Below, in pieces: positions 1 through 13,229 of a stretch of 64,000 nucleotides of DNA. A program made the translations under genes and the position numbers. Each line of letters opens with the position of its first letter. The stretch's first letter is position 1. Below the pieces are notes generated by a model. That model worked only from the letters and a program-made list of their open reading frames with translations, did no database searches and was not told the origin of the DNA. This DNA is from Yamagishiella unicocca (lineage: Eukaryota > Chlorophyta > Chlorophyceae > Chlamydomonadales > Volvocaceae): assembly GCA_003116995.1 (NCBI GenBank), contig BDSL01000023.1, positions 1-64,000 on the forward strand, written 5' to 3'.

Positions 1-3000
1 GTGAAAGGAACGTCCCCACCGAAATTCGCCCTCTCGGGATCGCCGCACGAGGACGTCCGGGCCAATCGGCAAGCATCGGCTTCTCCGGCAACCTTCGATC
101 GGCCTCGCTCGGCACGCAGCTTAACGGTAGCAAGAACTAGTGAAAGGAACGTCCCCACCGAAATTCGCCTCTCGGGATCGCCGCACGAGGACGTCCGGGC
201 CAATCGGCAAGCATCGGCTTCTCCGGCAACCTTCGATCGGCCTCGCTCTTGGCACGCAGCTTAACGGTAGCAAGAACTAGGTGAAAGGAACGTCCACCGA
301 AATTCGCCTCTCGGGATCGCCGCACGAGGGACGTCCGGGCCAATCGGCAAGCATCGGCTTCTCCGGCAAACCTTCGATCGGCCTCGCTCTTGGGCACGCA
401 GCTTAACGGTAGCAAGAACTAGGTGAAAGGAACGTCCCCACCGAAATTCGCCTCTCGGGATCGCCGCACGAGGACGTCCGGGCCAATCGGCAAGCATCGG
501 CTTCTCCGGCAAACTTCGATCGGCCTCGCTCTTGGGCACGCAGCTTAACGGTAGCAAGAACTATGAAAGGAACGTCCCCACCGAAATTCGCCTCTCGGGA
601 TCGCGCACGAGGACGTCCGGGCCAATCGGCAAGCATCGGCTTCTCCGGCAACCATTGATCGGCCTCGCTCTTGGGCACGCAGCTTAACGGTAGCAAGAAC
701 TAGGTGAAAGGAACGTCCCCACCGAAATTCGCCTCTCGGGATCGCCGCACGAGGACGTCCGGCCAATCGGCAAGCATCGGCTTCTCCGGCAACCTTCGAT
801 CGGCCTCGCTCTTGGGCACGCAGCTTAACGGTAGCAAGAACTAGGTGAAAGGAACGTCCCCACCGAAAATTCGCCTCTCGGATCGCCGCACGAGGACGTC
901 CGGGCCAATCGGCAAGCATCGGCTTCTCGGCAACCTTCGATCGGCCTCGCTCTTGGGCACGCAGCTTAACGGTAGCAAGAACTAGGTGAAAGGAACGTCC
1001 CACCGAAATTCGCCTCTCGGGATCGCCGCACGAGGACGTCCGGGCCAATCGGCAAGCATCGGCTTCTCCGGCAACCTTCGATCGGCCTCGCTCTTGGGCA
1101 CGCAGCTTAACGGTAGCAAACTAGGTGAAAGGAACGTCCCCACCGAAATTCGCCTCTCGGGATCGCCGCACGAGGACGTCCGGGCCAATCGGCAAGCATC
1201 GGCTTCTCCGGCAACCTTCGATCGGCCTCGCTCTTGGGCACGCAGCTTAACGGTAGCAAGAACTAGGTGAAAGGAACGTCCCCACCGAAATTCGCCTCTC
1301 GGGATCGCCGCACGAGGACGTCCGGGCCAATCGGCAATCGCAAGCATCGGCTTCTCGGCAACCTTCGATCGGCCTCGCTCTTGGGCACGCAGCTTAACGG
1401 TAGCAAGAACTAGGTGAAAGGAACGTCCCCACCGAAATTCGCCTCTCGGGATCGCCGCACGAGGACGTCCGGGCCAATCGCAGCATCGGCTTTCCGGCAA
1501 CCTTCGATCGGCCTCGCTCTTGGGCACGCAGCTTAACGGTAGCAAGAACTAGGTGAAAGGAACGTCCCCACCGAAATTCGCCTCTCGGGATCGCCGCACG
1601 AGGACGTCCGGGCCAATCGGCAAGCATCGGCTTCTCCGGCAACCTTCGATCGGCCTCGCTCTTGGGCACGCAGCTTAACGGTAGCAAGAACTAGGTGAAA
1701 GGAACGTCCCCACCGAAATTCGCCTCTCGGGATCGCCGCACGAGGACGTCCGGGCCAATCGGCAAGCATCGGCTTCTCCGGCAACCTTCGATCGGCCTCG
1801 CTCTTGGGCACGCAGCTTAACGGTAGCAAGAACTAGGTGAAAGGAACGTCCCCACCGAAATTCGCCTCTCGGGATCGCCGCACGAGGACGTCCGGGCCAA
1901 TCGGCAATCGGCAAGCATCGGCTTCTCCGCAACCTTCGATCGGCCTCGCTCTTGGGCACGCAGCTTAACGGTAGCAAGAACTAGGTGAAAGGAACGTCCC
2001 CACCGAAATTCGCCTCTCGGGATCGCCGCACGAGGACGTCCGGGCCAATCGGCAAGCATCGGCTTCTCCGGCAACCTTGATCGGCCTCGCTCTTGGGCAC
2101 GCAGCTTAACGGTAGCAAGAACTAGGTGAAAGGAACGTCCCCCACCGAAATTCGCCTCTCGGGATCGCCGCACGAGGACGTCCGGGCCAATCGGCAAGCA
2201 TCGGCTTCTCCGGCAACCTTCGATCGGCCTCGCTCTTGGGCACGCAGCTTAACGGTAGCAAGAACTAGGTGAAAGGAACGTCCCCACCGAAATTCGCCTC
2301 TCGGATCGCCGCACGAGACGTGGCCAATCGGCAAGCATCGGCTTCTCCGGCAACCTTCGATCGGCCTCGCTCTTGGGCACGCAGCTTAACGGTAGCAAGA
2401 ACTAGTGAAAGGAACGTCCCACCGAAATTCGCCTCTCGGGATCGCCGCACGAGGACGTCCGGGCCAATCGGCAAGCATCGGCTTCTCCGGCAACCTTCGA
2501 TCGGCCTCGCTCTTGGGCACGCAGCTTAACGGTAGCAAGAACTAGGTGAAAGGAACGTCCCCACCGAAATTCGCCTCTCGGGATCGCCGCACGAGGACGT
2601 CCGGGCCAATCGGCAATCGGCAAGCATCGGCTTCTCCGGCAACCTTGATCGGCCTCGCTCTTGGGCACGCAGCTTAACGGTAGCAAGAACTAGGTGAAAG
2701 GAACGTCCCCACCGAAATTCGCCTCTCGGGATCGCCGCACGAGGACGTCCGGGCCAATCGGCAAGCATCGGCTTCTCCGGCAACCTTCGATCGGCCTCGC
2801 TCTTGGGCACGCAGCTTAACGGTAGCAAGAACTAGGTGAAAGGAACGTCCCACCGAAATTCGCCTCTCGGGATCGCCGCACGAGGACGTCCGGGCCAATC
2901 GGCAAGCATCGGCTTCTCCGGCAACCTTCGATCGGCCTCGCCTTGGGCACGCAGCTTAACGGTAGCAAGAACTAGGTGAAAGGAACGTCCCCACCGAAAT

Positions 3001-6000
3001 TCGCCTCTCGGGATCGCCGCACGAGGACGTCCGGGCCAATCGGCAAGCATCGGCTTCTCCGGCAACCTTCGATCGGCCTCGCTCTTGGCACGCAGCTTAA
3101 CGGTAGCAAGAACTAGGTGAAAGGAACGTCCCCACCGAAATTCGCCTCTCGGATCGCCGCACGAGGACGTCCGGGCCAATCGGCAAGCATCGGCTTCTCC
3201 GGCAACCTTCGATCGGCCTCGCTCTTGGGCACGCAGCTTAACGGTAGCAAGAACTAGGTGAAAGGAACGTCCCCACCGAAATTCGCCTCTCGGATCGCCG
3301 CACGAGGACGTCCGGGCCAATCGGCAAGCATCGGCTCTCCGGCAACCTTGATCGGCCTCGCTCTTGGCACGCAGCTTAACGGTAGCAAGAACTAGGTGAA
3401 AGGAACGTCCCCCACCGAAATTCGCCTCTCGGGATCGCCGCACGAGGACGTCCGGGCCAATCGGCAAGCATCGGCTTCTCGGCAACCTTGATCGGCCTCG
3501 CTCTTGGGCACGCAGCTTAACGGTAGCAAGAACTAGGTGAAAGGAACGTCCCCACCGAAATTCGCCTCTCGGATCGCCGCACGAGGACGTCCGGGCCAAT
3601 CGGCAAGCATCGGCTTCTCCGGCAACCTTCGATCGGCCTCGCTCTTGGGCACGCAGCTTAACGGTAGCAAGAACTAGGTGAAAGGAACGTCCCCACCGAA
3701 ATTCGCCTCTCGGGATCGCCGCACGAGGACGTCCGGGCCAATCGGCAAGCATCGGCTTCTCCGGCAACCTTCGATCGGCCTCGCTCTTGGGCACGCAGCT
3801 TAACGGTAGCAAGAACTAGGTGAAAGGAACGTCCCCACCGAAATTCGCCTCTCGGGATCGCCGCACGAGGACGTCCGGGCCAATCGGCAAGCATCGGCTT
3901 CTCCGGCAACCTTCGATCGGCCTCGCTCTTGGGCACGCAGCTTAACGGTAGCAAGAACTAGGTGAAAGGAACGTCCCCACCGAAATTCGCCTCTCGGGAT
4001 CGCCGCACGAGGACGTCCGGGCCAATCGGCAAGCATCGGCTTCTCCGGCAACCTTCGATCGGCCTCGCTCTTGGGCACGCAGCTTAACGGTAGCAAGAAC
4101 TAGGTGAAAGGAACGTCCCCACCGAAATTCGCCTCTCGGGATCGCCGCACGAGGACGTCCGGGCCAATCGGCAAGCATCGGCTTCTCCGGCAACCTTCGA
4201 TCGGCCTCGCTCTTGGGCACGCAGCTTAACGGTAGCAAGAACTAGGTGAAAGGAACGTCCCCACCGAAATTCGCCTCTCGGGATCGCCGCACGAGGACGT
4301 CCGGGCCAATCGGCAAGCATCGGCTTCTCCGGCAACCTTCGATCGGCCTCGCTCTTGGGCACGCAGCTTAACGGTAGCAAGAACTAGGTGAAAGGAACGT
4401 CCCCACCGAAATTCGCCTCTCGGGATCGCCGCACGAGGACGTCCGGGCCAATCGGCAAGCATCGGCTTCTCCGGCAACCTTCGATCGGCCTCGCTCTTGG
4501 GCACGCAGCTTAACGGTAGCAAGAACTAGGTGAAAGGAACGTCCCCACCGAAATTCGCCTCTCGGGATCGCCGCACGAGGACGTCCGGGCCAATCGGCAA
4601 GCATCGGCTTCTCCGGCAACCTTCGATCGGCCTCGCTCTTGGGCACGCAGCTTAACGGTAGCAAGAACTAGGTGAAAGGAACGTCCCCACCGAAATTCGC
4701 CTCTCGGGATCGCCGCACGAGGACGTCCGGGCCAATCGGCAAGCATCGGCTTCTCCGGCAACCTTCGATCGGCCTCGCTCTTGGGCACGCAGCTTAACGG
4801 TAGCAAGAACTAGGTGAAAGGAACTAGGTGGTCCCCACCGAAATTCGCCTCTCGGGATCGCCGCACGAGGACGTCCGGGCCAATCGGCAAGCATCGGCTT
4901 CTCCGCAACCTTCGATCGGCCTCGCTCTTGGGGCACGCAGCTTAACGGTAGCAAGAACTAGGTGAAAGGAACGTCCCCACCGAAATTCGCCTCTCGGGAT
5001 CGCCGCACGAGGACGTCCGGGCCAATCGGCAAGCATCGGCTTCTCCGGCAACCTTCGATCGGCCTCGCTCTTGGGCACGCAGCTTAACGGTAGCAAGAAC
5101 TAGGTAAAGGAACGTCCCCACCGAAATTCGCCTCTCGGGATCGCCGCACGAGGACGTCCGGCCAATCGGCAAGCATCGGCTTCTCTGGCAACCTTCGATC
5201 GGCCTCGCTCTTGGGCACGCAGCTTAACGGTAGCAGAACTAGGTGAAAGGAACGTCCCACCGAAATTCGCCTCTCGGGATCGCCGCACGAGGACGTCCGG
5301 GCCAATCGGCAAGCATCGGCTTCTCCGGCAACCTTCGATCGGCCTCGCTCTTGGGCACGCAGCTTAACGGTAGCAAGAACTAGGTGAAAGGAACGTCCCC
5401 ACCGAAATTCGCCTCTCGGGATCGCCGCACGAGGACGTCCGGGCCAATCGGCAAGCATCGGCTTCTCCGGCAACCTTCGATCGGCCTCGCTCTTGGGCAC
5501 GCAGCTTAACGGTAGCAAGAACTAGGTCAAAGAACGTCCCCACCGAAATTCGCCTCTCGGGATCGCCGCCGAGGACGTCCGGGCCAATCGGCAGCATCGC
5601 TTCTCCGGCAACCTTCGATCGGCCTCGCTCTTGGGCACGCAGCTTAACGGTAGCAAGAACTAGGTGAAAGGAACGTCCCCACCGAAATTCGCCTCTCGGG
5701 ATCGCCGCACGAGGACGTCCGGGCCAATCGGCAAGCATCGGCTTCTCCGGCAACCTTCGATCGGCCTCGCTCTTGGGCACGCAGCTTAACGGTAGCAAGA
5801 ACTAGGTGAAAGGAACGTCCCCACCGAAATTCGCCTCTCGGATCGCCGCACGAGGACGTCCGGGCCAATCGGCAAGCATCGGCTTCTCCGGCAACCTTCG
5901 ATCGGCCTCGCTCTTGGGCACGCAGCTTAACGGTAGCAAGAACTAGGTGAAAGGAACGTCCCCACCGAAATTCGCCTCTCGGGATCGCCGCACGAGGACG

Positions 6001-9000
6001 TCCGGGCCAATCGGCAAGCATCGGCTTCTCCGGCAACCTTCGATCGGCCTCGCTCTTGGGCACGCAGCTTAACGGTAGCAAGAACTAGTGAAAGGAACGT
6101 CCCCACCGAAATTCGCCTCTCGGGATCGCCGCACGAGGACGTCCGGGCCAATCGGCAAGCATCGGCTTCTCCGGCAACCTTCGATCGGCCTCGCTCTTGG
6201 GCACGCAGCTTAACGGTAGCAAGAACTAGGTCAAAGGAAGTCCCCACCGAAATTCGCCTCTCGGGATCGCCGCACGAGGACGTCCGGGCCAATCGGCAAG
6301 CATCGGCTTCTCCGGCAACCTTCGATCGGCCTCGCTCTTGGGCACGCAGCTTAACGGTAGCAAGAACTAGGTGAAAGGAACGTCCCCACCGAAATTCGCC
6401 TCTCGGATCGCCGCACGAGGACGTCCGGGCCAATCGGCAAGCATCGGCTTCTCCGGCAACCTTCGATCGGCCTCGCTCTTGGGCACGCAGCTTAACGGTA
6501 GCAAGAACTAGGTGAAAGGAACGTCCCCACCGAAATTCGCCTCTCGGGATCGCCGCACGAGGACGTCCGGGCCAATCGGCAAGCATCGGCTTCTCCGGCA
6601 ACCTTCGATCGGCCTCGCTCTTGGGCACGCAGCTTAACGGTAGCAAGAACTAGGTGAAAGGAACGTCCCCACCGAAATTCGCCTCTCGGGATCGCCGCAC
6701 GAGGACGTCCGGGCCAATCGGCAAGCATCGGCTTCTCCGGCAACCTTCGATCGGCCTCGCTCTTGGGCACGCAGCTTAACGGTAGCAAGAACTAGGTCAA
6801 AGGAACGTCCCCACCGAAATTCGCCTCTCGGGATCGCCGCACGAGGACGTCCGGGCCAATCGGCAAGCATCGGCTTCTCCGGCAACCTTCGATCGGCCTC
6901 GCTCTTGGGCACGCAGCTTAACGGTAGCAAGAACTAGGTAAAGGAACGTCCCCACCGAAATTCGCCTCTCGGGATCGCCGCACGAGGACGTCCGGGCCAA
7001 TCGGCAAGCATCGGCTTCTCCGGCAACCTTCGATCGGCCTCGCTCTTGGGCACGCAGCTTAACGGTAGCAAGAACTAGGTGAAAGGAACGTCCCCACCGA
7101 AATTCGCTCTCGGGATCGCCGCACGAGGACGTCCGGGCCAATCGGCAAGCATCGGCTTCTCCGGCAACCTTCGATCGGCCTCGCTCTTGGGCACGCAGCT
7201 TAACGGTAGCAAGAACTAGGTCAAAGGAACGTCCCCACCGAAATTTCGCCTCTCGGGATCGCCGCACGAGGACGTCCGGGCCAATCGGCAAGCATCGGCT
7301 TCTCCGGCAACCTTCGATCGGCCTCGCTCTTGGGCACGCAGCTTAACGGTAGCAAGAACTAGGTGAAAGGAACGTCCCCACCGAAATTCGCCTCTCGGGA
7401 TCGCCGCACGAGGACGTCCGGGCCAATCGGCAAGCATCGGCTTCTCCGGCAACCTTCGATCGGCCTCGCTCTTGGGCACGCAGCTTAACGGTAGCAAGAA
7501 CTAGGTGAAAGGAACGTCCCCACCGAAATTCGCCTCTCGGGATCGCCGCACGAGGACGTCCGGGCCAATCGGCAAGCATCGGCTTCTCCGGCAACCTTCG
7601 ATCGGCCTCGCTCTTGGGCACGCAGCTTAACGGTAGCAAGAACTAGGTGAAAGGAACGTCCCCACCGAAATTCGCCTCTCGGGATCGCCGCACGAGGACG
7701 TCCGGGCCAATCGGCAAGCATCGGCTTCTCCGGCAACCTTCGATCGGCCTCGCTCTTGGGCACGCAGCTTAACGGTAGCAAGAACTAGGTCAAAGGAACG
7801 TCCCCACCGAAATTCGCCTCTCGGGATCGCCGCACGAGGACGTCCGGGCCAATCGGCAAGCATCGGCTTCTCCGGCAACCTTCGATCGGCCTCGCTCTTG
7901 GGCACGCAGCTTAACGGTAGCAAGAACTAGGTCAAAGGAACGTCCCCACCGAAATTGCCTCTCGGGATCGCCGCACGAGGACGTCCGGGCCAATCGGCAA
8001 GCATCGGCTTCTCCGGCAACCTTCGATCGGCCTCGCTCTTGGGCACGCAGCTTAACGGTAGCAAGAACTAGGTGAAAGGAACGTCCCCACCGAAATTCGC
8101 CTCTCGGGATCGCCGCACGAGGACGTCCGGGCCAATCGGCAAGCATCGGCTTCTCCGGCAACCTTCGATCGGCCTCGCTCTTGGGCACGCAGCTTAACGG
8201 TAGCAAGAACTAGGTGAAAGGAACGTCCCCACCGAAATTCGCCTCTCGGATCGCCGCACGAGGACGTCCGGGCCAATCGGCAAGCATCGGCTTCTCCGGC
8301 AACCTTCGATCGGCCTCGCTCTTGGGCACGCAGCTTAACGGTAGCGAGAACTAGGTCAAAGGAACGTCCCCACCGAAATTCGCCTCTCGGGATCGCCGCA
8401 CGAGGACGTCCGGGCCAATCGGCAAGCATCGGCTTCTCCGGCAACCTTCGATCGGCCTCGCTCTTGGGCACGCAGCTTAACGGTAGCAAGAACTAGGTGA
8501 AAGGAACGTCCCCACCGAAATTCGCCTCTCGGGATCGCCGCACGAGGACGTCCGGGCCAATCGGCAAGCATCGGCTTCTCCGGCAACCTTCGATCGGCCT
8601 CGCTCTTGGGCACGCAGCTTAACGGTAGCGAGAACTAGGTCAAAGGAACGTCCCCACCGAAATTCGCCTCTCGGGATCGCCGCACGAGGACGTCCGGGCC
8701 AATCGGCAAGCATCGGCTTCTCCGGCAACCTTCGATCGGCCTCGCTCTTGGGCACGCAGCTTAACGGTAGCAAGAACTAGGTCAAAGGAACGTCCCCACC
8801 GAAATTCGCCTCTCGGGATCGCCGCACGAGGACGTCCGGGCCAATCGGCAAGCATCGGCTTCTCCGGCAACCTTCGATCGGCCTCGCTCTTGGGCACGCA
8901 GCTTTACGGTAGCAAGAATTAGGTGAAAGGAACGTCCCCACCGAAATTCGCCTCTCGGGATCGCCGCACGAGGACGTCCGGGCCAATCGGCAAGCATCGG

Positions 9001-12000
9001 CTTCTCCGGCAACCTTCGATCGGCCTCGCTCTTGGGCACGCAGCTTAACGGTAGCAAGAACTAGGTCAAAGGAACGTCCCCACCGAAATTCGCCTCTCGG
9101 GATCGCCGCACGAGGACGTCCGGGCCAATCGGCAAGCATCGGCTTCTCCGGCAACCTTCGATCGGCCTCGCTCTTGGGCACGCAGCTTAACGGTAGCAAG
9201 AACTAGGTGAAAGGAACGTCCCCACCGAAATTCGCCTCTCGGGATCGCCGCACGAGGACGTCCGGGCCAATCGGCAAGCATCGGCTTCTCCGGCAACCTT
9301 CGATCGGCCTCGCTCTTGGGCACGCAGCTTAACGGTAGCAAGAACTAGGTGAAAGGAACGTCCCCACCGAAATTCGCCTCTCGGGATCGCCGCACGAGGA
9401 CGTCCGGGCCAATCGGCAAGCATCGGCTTCTCCGGCAACCTTCGATCGGCCTCGCTCTTGGGCACGCAGCTTAACGGTAGCAAGAACTAGGTGAAAGGAA
9501 CGTCCCCACCGAAATTCGCCTCTCGGGATCGCCGCACGAGGACGTCCGGGCCAATCGGCAAGCATCGGCTTCTCCGGCAACCTTCGATCGGCCTCGCTCT
9601 TGGGCACGCAGCTTAACGGTAGCAAGAACTAGGTGAAAGGAACGTCCCCACCGAAATTCGCATCTCGGGATCGCCGCACGAGGACGTCCGGGCCAATCGG
9701 CAAGCATCGGCTTCTCCGGCAACCTTCGATCGGCCTCGCTCTTGGGCACGCAGCTTAACGGTAGCAAGAACTAGGTCAAAGGAATGTCCCCACCGAAATT
9801 TGCCTCTCGGGATCGCCGCACGAGGACGTCCGGGCCAATCGGCAAGCATCGGCTTCTCCGGCAACCTTCGATCGGCCTCGCTCTTGGGCACGCAGCTTAA
9901 CGGTAGCAAGAACTAGGTCAAAGGAACGTCCCCACCAAAATTTGCCTCTCGGGATCGCCGCACGAGGACGTCCGGGCCAATCGGCAAGCATCGGCTTCTC
10001 CGGCAACCTTCGATCGGCCTCGCTCTTGGGCACGCAGCTTAACGGTAGCAAGAACTAGGTGAAAGGAACGTCCCCACCGAAATTCGCCTCTCGGCATCGC
10101 CGCACGAGGACGTCCGGGCCAATCGGCAAGCATCGGCTTCTCCGGCAACCTTCGATCGGCCTCGCTCTTGGGCACGCAGCTTAACGGTAGCAAGAACTAG
10201 GTGAAAGGAACGTCCCCACCGAAATTCGCCTCTCGGGATCGCCGCACGAGGACGTCCGGGCCAATCGGCAAGCATCGGCTTCTCCGGCAACCTTCGATCG
10301 GCCTCGCTCTTGGGCACGCAGCTTAACGGTAGCGAGAACTAGGTCAAAGGAACGTCCCCACCGAAATTCGCCTCTCGGGATCGCCGCACGAGGACGTCCG
10401 GGCCAATCGGCAAGCATCGGCTTCTCCGGCAACCTTCGATCGGCCTCGCTCTTGGGCACGCAGCTTAACGGTAGCAAGAACTAGGTCAAAGGAACGTCCC
10501 CACCGAAATTCGCCTCTCGGGATCGCCGCACGAGGACGTCCGGGCCAATCGGCAAGCATCGGCTTCTCCGGCAACCTTCGATCGGCCTCGCTCTTGGGCA
10601 CGCAGCTTAACGGTAGCAAGAACTAGGTGAAAGGAACGTCCCCACCGAAATTCGCATCTCGGGATCGCCGCACGAGGACGTCCGGGCCAATCGGCAAGCA
10701 TCGGCTTCTCCGGCAACCTTCGATCGGCCTCGCTCTTGGGCACGCAGCTTAACGGTAGCAAGAACTAGGTCAAAGGAACGTCCCCACCGAAATTCGCCTC
10801 TCGGGATCGCCGCACGAGGACGTCCGGGCCAATCGGCAAGCATCGGCTTCTCCGGCAACCTTCGATCGGCCTCGCTCTTGGGCACGCAGCTTAACGGTAG
10901 CAAGAACTAGGTGAAAGGAACGTCCCCACCGAAATTCGCCTCTCGGGATCGCCGCACGAGGACGTCCGGGCCAATCGGCAAGCATCGGCTTCTCCGGCAA
11001 CCTTCGATCGGCCTCGCTCTTGGGCACGCAGCTTAACGGTAGCAAGAACTAGGTGAAAGGAACGTCCCCACCGGAATTCGCCTCTCGGGATCGCCGCACG
11101 AGGACGTCCGGGCCAATCGGCAAGCATCGGCTTCTCCGGCAACCTTCGATCGGCCTCGCTCTTGGGCACGCAGCTTAACGGTAGCAAGAACTAGGTGAAA
11201 GGAACGTCCCCACCGAAATTCGCCTCTCGGGATCGCCGCACGAGGACGTCCGGGCCAATCGGCAAGCATCGGCTTCTCCGGCAACCTTCGATCGGCCTCG
11301 CTCTTGGGCACGCAGCTTAACGGTAGCAAGAACTAGGTGAAAGGAACGTCCCCACCGAAATTCGCATCTCGGGATCGCCGCACGAGGACGTCCGGGCCAA
11401 TCGGCAAGCATCGGCTTCTCCGGCAACCTTCGATCGGCCTCGCTCTTGGGCACGCAGCTTAACGGTAGCAAGAACTAGGTCAAAGGAATGTCCCCACCGA
11501 AATTTGCCTCTCGGGATCGCCGCACGAGGACGTCCGGGCCAATCGGCAAGCATCGGCTTCTCCGGCAACCTTCGATCGGCCTCGCTCTTGGGCACGCAGC
11601 TTAACGGTAGCAAGAACTAGGTCAAAGGAACGTCCCCACAAAAATTTGCCTCTCGGGATCGCCGCACGAGGACGTCCGGGCCAATCGGCAAGCATCGGCT
11701 TCTCCGGCAACCTTCGATCGGCCTCGCTCTTGGGCACGCAGCTTAACGGTAGCAAGAACTAGGTCAAAGGAACGTCCCCACCGAAATTCGCCTCTCGGGA
11801 TCGCCGCACGAGGACGTCCGGGCCAATCGGCAAGCATCGGCTTCTCCGGCAACCTTCGATCGGCCTCGCTCTTGGGCACGCAGCTTAACGGTAGCAAGAA
11901 CTAGGTGAAAGGAACGTCCCCACCGAAATTCGCCTCTCGGGATCGCCGCACGAGGACGTCCGGGCCAATCGGCAAGCATCGGCTTCTCCGGCAACCTTCG

Positions 12001-12436
12001 ATCGGCCTCGCTCTTGGGCACGCAGCTTAACGGTAGCAAGAACTAGGTGAAAGGAACGTCCCCACCGAAATTCGCATCTCGGGATCGCCGCACGAGGACG
12101 TCCGGGCCAATCGGCAAGCATCGGCTTCTCCGGCAACCTTCGATCGGCCTCGCTCTTGGGCACGCAGCTTAACGGTAGCAAGAACTAGGTGAAAGGAACG
12201 CCCCCACCGAAATTCGCCTCTCGGGATCGCCGCACGAGGACGTCCGGGCCAATCGGCAAGCATCGGCTTCTCCGGCAACCATTGATCGCCCTCGCTCTTG
12301 GGCACGCAGCTTAACGGTAGCACTAACTAGGTGAAATGAACGTCCCTGCTAAAATTGGCCTCTCGGGAACGCCACGCGAGGACGTCCGGGCAAATCGGCA
12401 AGCATCGGCTTCTACGGCAAGCTTCGATCGGCCTCG
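1..12436 (+). repeat. 142-bp satellite array, about 87 tandem monomers
   Basis: A monomer beginning GTGAAAGGAACGTCCCCACC and ending GCAGCTTAACGGTAGCAAGA plus ACTAG is repeated head to tail; successive identical minus-strand reading frames are offset by exactly 142 bp (for example between 3658 and 4806). The monomer is not a multiple of three and its short open frames on both strands are by-products, not genes. In the first 3.7 kb almost every copy carries single-base losses or small insertions; from about 9.2 kb rightwards copies keep exact length and differ by substitutions such as GTCAAAGG for GTGAAAGG, CGCATCTCGG for CGCCTCTCGG and GTAGCGAG for GTAGCAAG. The last two monomers (12180-12436) are clearly diverged, as expected for an array edge, and identity stops within GATCGGCCTCG. 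The function is unknown; the near-nucleosomal length resembles centromeric or subtelomeric satellites in other eukaryotes. Confidence 0.97.
8600..12006 (+). repeat. 12-monomer (1704-bp) higher-order repeat, two tandem copies
   Basis: Monomer variants recur at a spacing of 1704 bp, which is 12 x 142. GTCAAAGG variants at about 8639, 8781 and 9065 recur at 10343, 10485 and 10769; those at 9775 and 9917 recur at 11479 and 11621. A GTAGCGAG variant at about 8629 recurs at 10334. The rare pair with AATGTCC and AATTTGCC recurs from 9784 to 11488. A CGCATCTCGG variant at about 9661, 10655, 11365 and 12075 gives spacings of 7, 5 and 5 monomers. The two blocks are therefore duplicated as units and have since diverged slightly (ACCAAAATTT against ACAAAAATTT). 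The exact block limits are approximate. Confidence 0.8.
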
Positions 12437-13229
12437 GTGGTTGAGAGCCTAGGTCACGGCCGGCCACTGGTCCAACTTAAATAATGGGTATGGGGGGTGC
12501 GGCATCTTTAGGGCTTCCGGAGGCCCGCCAATATACACCTGTACACATCAATAGCTCCCCCAACCCAATGCTATGTACGACACCTGGCGGCCAGCTCCCT
12601 TATGTCTACAGCGGGGCTACGATGCTGCTTATAAAGTTTGACCAAGGTGGTGCCTTTCTAGGGAGTACGGACGGTACGGAGGTGAACAGCCAGTTGCGCC
12701 TCCAGGCTGGATGGCGCCGACGTTTCCGGGTGCAGCCTGAGTGCTGGAATGCTTGTTACCGCCGTAAGCTGCTGACGCTGACTTGGTAAGATGCAGGGCC
12801 CATGGACGTGCTGGGGCCGTGTGCGCCAGCACGTGAAGAGGGGCGGCCTGAGGTGCAGAACGAGACGTACTGCTGCGTTGGACGAGGTAGCGCCGTGACC
12901 CATCCAGTCGCGCCGTGACCTGGTGTGTGCGCATGTGTATGTACGAATGTTGTTACAGGCGTATGCCACAGCAAGCGTCAGCAATCATTTACCGCGCAAT
13001 GTACAGCAACCTACACATGTCCTGCAAAGTACACCTGCTGCCGCCCTCCCGCAACCAGAACCCCGCTCCATACCTGCTGGGCGCCCGTGTTGCTATGGAG
13101 TGGAATGGGTTGGTGGCTTTGTTGCCCTGAGCGCATTGCACCACACCGCATCGCAGCACCAAACACCAGCGCCAGCCGGCGGCACCTCGCAAGGCAGCCC
13201 GGCAAAAACAGCTCCACACCGACAAAACT
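12437..13229. other. unique spacer between satellite and E2 gene 3' end; no gene seen
   Basis: This is the first unique sequence beyond the satellite. Short open frames occur on both strands but none has splice context, recognisable residues or a consistent codon pattern. TTACA at 12953-12957 (TGTAA on the minus strand) could be an alternative distal poly(A) signal for the E2 gene to the right. Confidence 0.5.

Noticed and set aside
137..12323. Dozens of overlapping 70-326-codon open frames on the minus strand with near-identical translations
   Set aside because: They are translations of the 142-bp satellite in rotating frames. The unit is not a multiple of three and the frames begin and end at the same monomer positions; there is no gene context.
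1..12436. Regular repeats as a possible CRISPR array
   Set aside because: The whole 142-bp unit is conserved with no variable spacers, and the flanking genes are eukaryotic with introns.
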